Shown here piece by piece: positions 1 to 4,453 of a DNA stretch of 5,327 bases; the stretch's first letter is position 1, and every line of letters starts with the position of its first letter. The translations under genes were made by a program, and so were the position numbers. The notes beneath the pieces are model-generated. The model was not told the DNA's origin, ran no database searches, and saw only the letters and a list, made by a program, of their open reading frames with translations. The DNA is from GCA-2716945 sp964342835 (GTDB taxonomy: Bacteria > Pseudomonadota > Gammaproteobacteria > GCA-002705445 > GCA-002716945), in the NCBI GenBank assembly GCA_964342835.1, contig CAYFGJ010000072.1:1-5327 (forward strand), read 5' to 3'.

Positions 1-1
1 A

Positions 2-310
2 AAATCATCAAAAGAATATCAACCCATATATGCTAAAAATAAATACAGATCAATAAAGCCAGAATATTTGGTTCTTCTTGGAATATGTACCCACTTGGGT
101 TGTTCTCCAACCTACAAACCTAATGCAAAATCATCAGAACTTGGATTAGATTGGAATGGTGGTTTTTTTTGCCCTTGTCACGGTTCTAAATTTGATTTAT
201 CTGGGAGAGTATATAAAGGAATACCAGCACCACACAATTTAGAAGTTCCACCACATTATTATGCATCAGATAATATTATAATCATAGGTAAAGATGGAGA
301 AGATGTATAA
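2..310 (+). CDS. petA: Ubiquinol-cytochrome c reductase iron-sulfur (Rieske) subunit, 5'-truncated
   Basis: This is the C-terminal 102 residues of the Rieske protein of the cytochrome bc1 complex, which passes one electron from quinol at the Qo site to cytochrome c1 on the periplasmic side of the inner membrane. The two cluster-binding boxes are intact: CTHLGC at 86-103 and CPCHGS at 170-187. Each supplies one Cys and one His to the 2Fe-2S cluster, and the second Cys of each box forms the family's stabilising disulfide. The tail (GRVYKGIPAPHNLEVPP) is typical of proteobacterial Rieske proteins. The reading frame is open to the left edge, and family-like sequence (YAKNKYRSIKPEYLV) precedes the first possible internal start (TTG at 68), so the gene begins outside the window. 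The missing part should hold the Tat-type signal anchor and roughly half of the usual 190-200 residues. The TAA stop shares its last base with the petB ATG. Confidence 0.96.
   Translation, partial: KSSKEYQPIYAKNKYRSIKPEYLVLLGICTHLGCSPTYKPNAKSSELGLDWNGGFFCPCHGSKFDLSGRVYKGIPAPHNLEVPPHYYASDNIIIIGKDGEDV
296..302 (+). promoter_or_regulatory. Shine-Dalgarno sequence for petB
   Basis: GGAGAAG lies inside the end of petA. Its GGAG core ends 10 bases before the petB ATG at 310. It is one of the two convincing ribosome binding sites in the window and supports the ATG of the TAATG junction as the petB start. Confidence 0.6.
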
Positions 311-1527
311 TGAGTAAATTTATGGCATGGATTGACCAAAGATTGCCAGTTAGTAATTTTTTTAGAAATCATTTATCTAAATATTATGCTCCTAAAAATT
401 TTAATTTTTTTTATTATTTTGGCAGTCTAGCTTTATTTATTTTTATATTACAAATTATTACTGGTATTTTTCTTACCATAAATTATAAACCAGATGCAGC
501 GCAAGCGTTTGCCTCTGTAGAATATATTATGAGGGATGTAAACTATGGTTGGCTGATCAGATATTTACATTCTACAGGTGCATCGTTTTTCTTTTTAGTT
601 ATTTATCTACATATGTTTAGAGCTTTATTATATGGTTCATTTAAAAAACCTCGCGAACTCCTTTGGATTTTTGGAATGTTAATTTTTGTTTTATTAATAG
701 CAGAAGCCTTTATGGGTTATCTTCTTCCATGGGGACAAATGTCTTATTGGGGAGCACAAGTAATTATTTCTTTGTTTGGAGCTATACCTTACTTTGGAGA
801 GTCACTGGCATTGTGGATAAGAGGTGATTATGTTGTATCAGATGTAACACTAAATAGATTTTTTGCCTTTCATGTAATAGCTTTACCTCTGTTATTATTT
901 GCCCTAATATATCTTCATCTTGCTGCCTTACATACTGTTGGCTCTAACAATCCAGATGGAATTGAAATTAAAGAAAATAAAAATACAGATGGTATTCCTA
1001 AAGATGGAATACCTTTTCATCCGTACTATACAGTAAAAGATATATATGGGTTGATGGTATTCTTAACTATTTTCACATTCATTGTTTTTTTTCTTCCAGA
1101 ATTCGGTGGTTATTTTTTAGAAAAAGATAATTTTGTTCCTGCCAATCCTTTAAAAACACCTGAACATATAGTTCCACTATGGTATTTAACACCATTTTAT
1201 GGAATCTTAAGAGCTATTCCTGATAAATTGGGAGGCGTTTTGGCAATGGGATTAGCAATACTCGTTTTATTTATACTACCTTGGATTGATCGTTGTTCAG
1301 TTAAATCAATTCGATATAGATCAATTAATTACAAAATTTTATTAACACTATTTGTAATTAGCTTTGTCGGATTAGGATATACAGGAATGCAAACTCCAAC
1401 ACCAGTTATTACTTGGATGGGAAGATTATTTACATTAATATATTTTGGATTTTTTATAGCAGTATATTTTATGAGTCCTAACGAAAAAACTAAAGAGGTA
1501 CCAGAACGTGTCAAAATGGATGAATAA
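310..1527 (+). CDS. petB: Cytochrome b subunit of the cytochrome bc1 complex
   Basis: This is the membrane core of complex III, which oxidises ubiquinol at the Qo site, reduces quinone at Qi and carries haems bL and bH. The 405-residue protein shows eight hydrophobic segments (about 35-57, 84-107, 118-139, 184-206, 246-264, 306-325, 341-359 and 372-389), as expected for a full-length bacterial cytochrome b. The haem ligands are H87 and H101 in helix B and H188 and H203 in helix D. The helix-D pair is 15 residues apart, as in cytochrome b6 and many gamma/beta-proteobacterial enzymes, not 14 as in mitochondria. The GSNNPDG stretch after helix D is conserved. The Qo loop motif, PEWY in mitochondria, reads PLWY here (residues 289-292). 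The gene shares one base with petA and overlaps petC by 20 bases, so the three are probably translationally coupled. The start is supported by GGAG 10 bases upstream. The identification is secure; only the function of the variant Qo motif is uncertain. Confidence 0.98.
   Translation: MSKFMAWIDQRLPVSNFFRNHLSKYYAPKNFNFFYYFGSLALFIFILQIITGIFLTINYKPDAAQAFASVEYIMRDVNYGWLIRYLHSTGASFFFLVIYLHMFRALLYGSFKKPRELLWIFGMLIFVLLIAEAFMGYLLPWGQMSYWGAQVIISLFGAIPYFGESLALWIRGDYVVSDVTLNRFFAFHVIALPLLLFALIYLHLAALHTVGSNNPDGIEIKENKNTDGIPKDGIPFHPYYTVKDIYGLMVFLTIFTFIVFFLPEFGGYFLEKDNFVPANPLKTPEHIVPLWYLTPFYGILRAIPDKLGGVLAMGLAILVLFILPWIDRCSVKSIRYRSINYKILLTLFVISFVGLGYTGMQTPTPVITWMGRLFTLIYFGFFIAVYFMSPNEKTKEVPERVKMDE
1494..1498 (+). 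promoter_or_regulatory. Shine-Dalgarno sequence deciding the petC GTG start
   Basis: AGAGG lies within the 3' end of petB, 9 bases before the GTG at 1508. The alternative in-frame ATG at 1520 would be 21 bases away, too far for normal use. This favours initiation at the GTG. Confidence 0.55.
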
Positions 1528-2242
1528 TATAATTATAAATATACCTCTCTTAATGATTATTTCTTTTAATCTAAGTGCAGCAGAACAGTTAGCAATTGAT
1601 ACCGTTAGAATTGATTTGAATAATAAGTCCTCCCTTCAGAGAGGAGCAAAAATTTATGTAAACAATTGTTTAGGGTGTCATACATTAAGTTACCAAAGAT
1701 ATAGTAAGCTAGTGTCTGATTTAGATATTCCAAAAGAAATATTAGAAAAAAATCTAATATTTACTTCAAATAAAGATGGTCAGCCTACCAAATTAGGGTC
1801 TCTAATGATAAATTCTGTAAATCCAGATGCTTCTATCGAAGCTTTCGGGATAAATCCGCCAGATTTATCTTTAATTGCAAGATCAAGAGGTCCTGATTGG
1901 CTCTATACATTTTTAACATCATTTTATTATGATGAAGCAAGACCAATGGGTGTTAATAATTATCTATATCCAAATGTTAACATGCCACATGTATTATGGT
2001 GGATGGAGGGCTTAAAAGAAAAATCAATCAATAAAGATACAGCACCATATATTGTAAAAGGTAATATGAATAATCGAGAATATAAATCTGCTGTTACTGA
2101 TTTAGTTAACTTTTTGACTTATGTATCAGAACCAGCACAATTAAAAAGATATAAGCTTGGATTTTGGGTAGTTTTGTTTTTAGCATTTTTTGCTTTTATT
2201 ACATTTTTATTGAAACAAGAATACTGGAAGGATGTAGAATAG
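1508..2242 (+). CDS. petC: Cytochrome c1 subunit of the cytochrome bc1 complex
   Basis: Cytochrome c1 takes electrons from the Rieske cluster and hands them to a soluble cytochrome c in the periplasm. The 244-residue precursor starts with a signal sequence (hydrophobic core about 8-22, likely cleavage in LSAAE near residues 24-26). The haem-attachment motif CLGCH follows at 54-58. The conserved PPDLSLIARSRG block is at 117-128, and the axial methionine is M159 in NMPH. A C-terminal transmembrane anchor spans about 217-235 and ends in a charged tail. The length fits gamma/beta-proteobacterial c1 rather than a fused cytochrome bc. The start is GTG, chosen because AGAGG lies 9 bases upstream and the longer N-terminus carries a Lys before the hydrophobic core; ATG at 1520 is the alternative. 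The first 20 bases overlap the end of petB in another frame, which suggests translational coupling. sspA begins 4 bases after the TAG stop. Confidence 0.97.
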   Translation: MSKWMNNIIINIPLLMIISFNLSAAEQLAIDTVRIDLNNKSSLQRGAKIYVNNCLGCHTLSYQRYSKLVSDLDIPKEILEKNLIFTSNKDGQPTKLGSLMINSVNPDASIEAFGINPPDLSLIARSRGPDWLYTFLTSFYYDEARPMGVNNYLYPNVNMPHVLWWMEGLKEKSINKDTAPYIVKGNMNNREYKSAVTDLVNFLTYVSEPAQLKRYKLGFWVVLFLAFFAFITFLLKQEYWKDVE

Positions 2243-2246
2243 ACAT

Positions 2247-2861
2247 ATGACAACATTAGCCAACAGACGTTCAGCTATTTTATTGTTTTCTCTGCCCGAT
2301 TGTCTTCATAGTCATCGAACAAGACTAGTTATCAAAGAAAAAGAAATTACTGCAGAGATGTACGAAGTTGACAAAAATAATATTTCAGAAGAAATAAAAG
2401 AAATTAGTCCTTATGATGAATTTCCAACATTAGTTGATCGAGACTTAGTGCTACAGAACTCAAGAGTTATTATTGAATATTTAGATGAAAGGTTTCCTCA
2501 TCCGCCGTTATTACCTGTAGATCCAGTTTCTAGAGCTAAATTTAGGTTGGCATTGAATAAAATTGAACATCAATGGTATCCAGAATTTACTGAGGCATAT
2601 CAAAATGGATCGCTAGAACCTTCATTTATTGAAAAAGTTAAAGTATATTTTTTAGAGATATTGCCATTAATTTCTAATAAATTTTTTATGAGTGATGATT
2701 TTGGATTAGTTGATTGTAGTTTAGCGCCTCTATTATGGAGGATTAAAGATCTAGATATTGATTTTTCAACAAACAAGAAAGCATTTTCAGAATATTCTGA
2801 AAGAATTTTTGATAGAGAATCTTTCCAAGAAAGTTTAACCGAAACTGAAAAAGAGATATAA
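2247..2861 (+). CDS. sspA: Stringent starvation protein A (RNA polymerase-associated, GST fold)
   Basis: SspA is a GST-like protein without glutathione transferase activity. In E. coli and relatives it binds the sigma-70 RNA polymerase holoenzyme and changes promoter choice under starvation and acid stress. The 204-residue product has the thioredoxin-like N-terminal half (about 9-82) with FPTLVDRDLVLQNSRVIIEYLDERFPHPPL. This includes the PHP motif at residues 84-86, the same numbering as the surface-pocket residues needed for E. coli SspA function. The all-helical C-terminal half keeps SLVDCSLAPLLWR-type sequence (GLVDCSLAPLLWR) and the end motif SLTETEKE. It is slightly shorter than the 212 residues of E. 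coli. It directly follows petC, an order common in gamma- and beta-proteobacteria, so it is probably the last gene of the petABC transcript. AAGGA at 2228-2232 is 14 bases from the ATG, rather far for a ribosome binding site. No sspB follows; the next gene is on the opposite strand. Confidence 0.94.
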   Translation: MTTLANRRSAILLFSLPDCLHSHRTRLVIKEKEITAEMYEVDKNNISEEIKEISPYDEFPTLVDRDLVLQNSRVIIEYLDERFPHPPLLPVDPVSRAKFRLALNKIEHQWYPEFTEAYQNGSLEPSFIEKVKVYFLEILPLISNKFFMSDDFGLVDCSLAPLLWRIKDLDIDFSTNKKAFSEYSERIFDRESFQESLTETEKEI

Positions 2862-2874
2862 GGTTAACTTATAT
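2856..2874. terminator. AT-rich hairpin between convergent sspA and SIS-domain gene
   Basis: A perfect 7-bp inverted repeat, ATATAAG / CTTATAT with a 5-base loop, spans the 2-base gap between the convergent genes. The sspA TAA lies in its left arm and the stop of the minus-strand gene lies in its loop. On the minus strand it is followed by CTCTTTTTC, so it could act as a weak terminator for that gene. On the plus strand no T-run follows. Only one pair is G-C and such repeats arise easily in AT-rich DNA, so the call is tentative. Confidence 0.3.
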
Positions 2875-3451
2875 AATTATCTATACATTCACAAATAGAA
2901 TGAATAATAATAAGATGAATTTCTTGTATTCTACTGGTTCTATTACTAGGAACTCTTATTTCATGGTCAAAATTACTATCTAATAAACCAGATGCTTTAC
3001 CACCATCATTGCCAGTAATTAAAATAGTAGGAATATTTTTTGATTTTGCTGCTTTTAATGCTTCAAGGATATTTTCAGAATTACCACTAGTAGTAAATGC
3101 TATCAATAAATCATCACCAGAATTAGCTATCGCATTAATTTGTTTTGAAAAAATAAATTTATAATCATAATCATTCGCTATAGCTGTCATAATTGCTGTG
3201 TCGGAGTTTAGAGAGATGCCAGCTAATTCTCTACGTTCTTTCTCAAATCTATTTACAAGTTCAGATGATAAATGTTGAGCATCTCCCGATGACCCTCCAT
3301 TACCACACGAGAGAATTTTTCCACCATTATCAATCACTTGTAAAATTTTTAATGTTGCAATATTTATAGATTCTATAAGCTCACTACTACTAGTTTTACT
3401 TGTATTTATACTTTCTTCAAAATTTTGTTTTATAATTTTTTGATAATCCAT
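2864..3451 (-). CDS. SIS-domain protein, phosphoheptose isomerase (GmhA) / DiaA family
   Basis: This 195-residue single-SIS-domain protein resembles two close relatives: GmhA, which converts sedoheptulose 7-phosphate to D-glycero-heptose 7-phosphate for LPS heptose, and DiaA, which binds DnaA and times replication initiation. The sugar-phosphate loop CGNGGSSGDAQH is at 49-60, TTSGNSENI at 120-128, TGNDGGKASGL at 146-156, and RVPSNRTSRIQEIHLIIIH at 166-184. H60, E64, Q176 and H184 match the metal and catalytic positions of GmhA (E65 and H180 in E. coli GmhA). E. coli DiaA has lost the Glu and the second His, so the residues favour an active isomerase. The sequence around ELVNRFEKERRELAGISLNSDTAIMTAIAND, and the place divergent from rsmI, are instead typical of genes annotated diaA. 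I therefore leave the symbol open. The ATG has no visible Shine-Dalgarno, and the candidate promoter would give a leader of only a few bases. Confidence 0.9.
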   Translation of the reverse strand: MDYQKIIKQNFEESINTSKTSSSELIESINIATLKILQVIDNGGKILSCGNGGSSGDAQHLSSELVNRFEKERRELAGISLNSDTAIMTAIANDYDYKFIFSKQINAIANSGDDLLIAFTTSGNSENILEALKAAKSKNIPTILITGNDGGKASGLLDSNFDHEIRVPSNRTSRIQEIHLIIIHSICECIDNYIS

Positions 3452-3462
3452 GGTTTTATATT

Positions 3463-3491
3463 ATTGTACATTGCCTATATTACAATGTAAT
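3463..3491 (-). promoter_or_regulatory. Candidate promoter for the SIS-domain gene
   Basis: Read on the minus strand, ATTACA (3491-3486) and TACAAT (3468-3463) are separated by 17 bases. They match the sigma-70 consensus at 4/6 and 5/6 positions. The -10 ends 11 bases before the ATG, so transcription would start about 4-5 bases upstream of it. That fits the absence of a Shine-Dalgarno sequence. AT-rich DNA gives many chance matches, so this rests on position and spacing only. Confidence 0.35.
3467..3489. repeat. Inverted repeat in the divergent intergenic region
   Basis: TACATTG (3467-3473) and CAATGTA (3483-3489) form a perfect 7-base inverted repeat with a 9-base spacer. The right half lies in a small palindrome of its own, TTACA-A-TGTAA at 3480-3490. 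The repeat sits in the 72 bases between two divergent genes and overlaps the candidate minus-strand promoter, so it could be an operator for a dimeric regulator. It could also be chance in AT-rich sequence. Confidence 0.35.
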
Positions 3492-3499
3492 CTAACAAA

Positions 3500-3505
3500 T
3501 ATAAA
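3500..3505 (+). promoter_or_regulatory. Candidate -10 element for rsmI
   Basis: TATAAA lies 18 bases before the rsmI ATG, matching the sigma-70 -10 consensus at 5/6 positions. It would give a leader of about 12 bases. No good -35 hexamer stands 16-18 bases upstream, so support is weak. Confidence 0.25.
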
Positions 3506-3523
3506 TAAAATTTGTTTTGAAGA

Positions 3524-4351
3524 ATGCTAGGAACTCTTTATATTGTATCAACGCCTATCGGTAATTTAAAAGATATTACATTGAGAGCACTAGATACCCT
3601 AAAAAATTCTGATTACATTTTGGCAGAAAGTTCAGCTAGAACATCAAAATTGTTACATGAATATAATATAGAAAAAAAAATTGTTACTTTTAATAAAGAC
3701 AATGAAAAAAAGAAAATTAGCTCAATTAAAAGAGATCTGGAGTCTGGAAAATTTATATCACTAGTTACAGATGCAGGCACACCATTAATTTCTGATCCAG
3801 GATACGAATTAATTCGTAATGCTAGTGATAAGTACAAAATTATACCTATACCAGGACCAAGTTCACTAACATGTGCAATATCTGTATCCAAAATTCCAAT
3901 GAATAATTTTGCTTTTGTTGGGTTTTTACCAAAAAAAATAAATGAAAGAAAGCACAAAATTGAAGAATTGGCTAATATAAATTTACCAATTGTAATTTTT
4001 GAAAGTAAACACAGGATTACATCGCTAATTAAATTAATATGTGAGATTTTGGGTGACTCAACACAAATAGGGATTATGCGAGAATTAACTAAAATACATG
4101 AATCAATTGTATTTGATACTGCTAAACAAGCATTGAGAACAATATCTGATAGAAATCTTCAGGGTGAAATTGTGTTAATTGTACAAACATCTAAGAAAGA
4201 AAGCACTCATTATGATATCAATGAAAAAAATATAAGAAAACTATTGAATAAATTTAGTCCAAAAGAAGTAGTTGATATTCTTAGAGATTATACCAATCTT
4301 GATAAAAGAGAATTGTATAAATATGTATTAATGATTAGACAGCAGCTATAG
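3524..4351 (+). CDS. rsmI: 16S rRNA (cytidine(1402)-2'-O)-methyltransferase
   Basis: RsmI uses S-adenosylmethionine to 2'-O-methylate C1402 in the decoding centre of 16S rRNA; with RsmH it makes m4Cm1402. The 275-residue protein follows the tetrapyrrole-methylase-like fold in order: LYIVSTPIGNLKDITLRAL (5-23), SLVTDAGTPLISDPGYEL (79-96), IPGPSSL (109-115), FVGFLPKK (131-138), FESKHRI (159-165), RELTKIHES (186-194), GEIVLIV (214-220), then the C-terminal helical segment ending KRELYKYVL (261-269). The normally strong AEDTR motif reads AESSA (34-38), and the following HxxNE-like region is FNKDNE (56-61). The other motifs are intact. The start is fixed at 3524, because an in-frame TGA lies at 3518-3520 and the family domain begins at once. 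There is no usable Shine-Dalgarno. The gene is transcribed away from the SIS-domain gene and is followed after 47 bases by a hairpin terminator. Confidence 0.95.
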   Translation: MLGTLYIVSTPIGNLKDITLRALDTLKNSDYILAESSARTSKLLHEYNIEKKIVTFNKDNEKKKISSIKRDLESGKFISLVTDAGTPLISDPGYELIRNASDKYKIIPIPGPSSLTCAISVSKIPMNNFAFVGFLPKKINERKHKIEELANINLPIVIFESKHRITSLIKLICEILGDSTQIGIMRELTKIHESIVFDTAKQALRTISDRNLQGEIVLIVQTSKKESTHYDINEKNIRKLLNKFSPKEVVDILRDYTNLDKRELYKYVLMIRQQL

Positions 4352-4384
4352 TTTCATCGTATTATATAGTTTTAGATGGAACTA
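4349..4384 (+). other. Hairpin spanning the rsmI stop codon (possible leader element of carA)
   Basis: TAGTTTCATC (4349-4358) pairs with GATGGAACTA (4375-4384) as a 10-bp stem with one U-G wobble and a 16-base loop. It includes the rsmI TAG stop. No T-run follows, so it is not itself an intrinsic terminator. Its right arm contains AGATGG (4374-4379), which could instead pair with CCATCT (4418-4423) of the downstream terminator. That makes it a candidate part of an attenuator. Confidence 0.35.
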
Positions 4385-4398
4385 GAAAAAATATATAG

Positions 4399-4431
4399 AA
4401 AGATGACTCAAGCAGAGCCATCTTTTTTTTT
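4399..4431 (+). terminator. Intrinsic terminator or attenuator between rsmI and carA
   Basis: AAAGATG (4399-4405) pairs with CATCTTT (4419-4425), and inside it CTC (4407-4409) pairs with GAG (4415-4417), with one A-C mismatch between the two helices and the loop AAGCA. Nine T residues follow at 4423-4431, giving the classic form of a Rho-independent terminator on the plus strand. It should end rsmI transcription. Because it stops 8 bases before the carA ATG, any carA promoter further upstream would also have to transcribe through it. Confidence 0.8.
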
Positions 4432-4453
4432 GTTAAAAAATGAAAAATCATAA
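4403..4453 (+). CDS. Possible 16-residue leader peptide overlapping carA start
   Basis: An ATG inside the left arm of the terminator opens a 16-codon frame, MTQAEPSFFLLKNEKS. It crosses the hairpin and its T-run and ends 14 bases inside carA. AGAAAG just upstream is at best a poor ribosome site. The layout recalls E. coli pyrBI, where leader translation across an attenuator ahead of a pyrimidine gene couples expression to UTP. A frame of this length also arises by chance, so it is listed as a hypothesis only. Confidence 0.15.
   Translation: MTQAEPSFFLLKNEKS

Noticed and set aside
68..310. Rieske protein starting at TTG 68
   Set aside because: The frame stays open to the window edge and the upstream residues match Rieske proteins, so the gene starts outside the window.
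988..1017. Short tandem repeat in petB (AGATGGTATTCC / AGATGGAATACC)
   Set aside because: It encodes TDGIPKDGIP in a loop that is Gly/Pro/Asp-rich in relatives of this cytochrome b. Two imperfect copies in AT-rich DNA need no special explanation.
1329..1514. Minus-strand open frame of 61 codons inside petB
   Set aside because: It lies antisense to the conserved C-terminal part of cytochrome b, resembles no known protein and has no ribosome site.
1520..2242. petC starting at ATG 1520
   Set aside because: The Shine-Dalgarno at 1494-1498 is 21 bases away from this ATG but 9 from the GTG at 1508. It remains a possible alternative.
3613..3957. Minus-strand open frame of 114 codons inside rsmI
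   Set aside because: It is the antisense of conserved rsmI motifs; its composition is the complement of that gene and shows no domain of its own.
4360..4397. Promoters for carA at TATTAT (4360) or TATATA (4392)
   Set aside because: Both -10-like hexamers lack a reasonable -35 at proper spacing, and the second would start transcription within the terminator stem.
4352..4439. A structured RNA gene such as rnpB between rsmI and carA
   Set aside because: rnpB can lie after rsmI in gamma-proteobacteria, but 88 bases are far too few and none of its conserved segments is visible.
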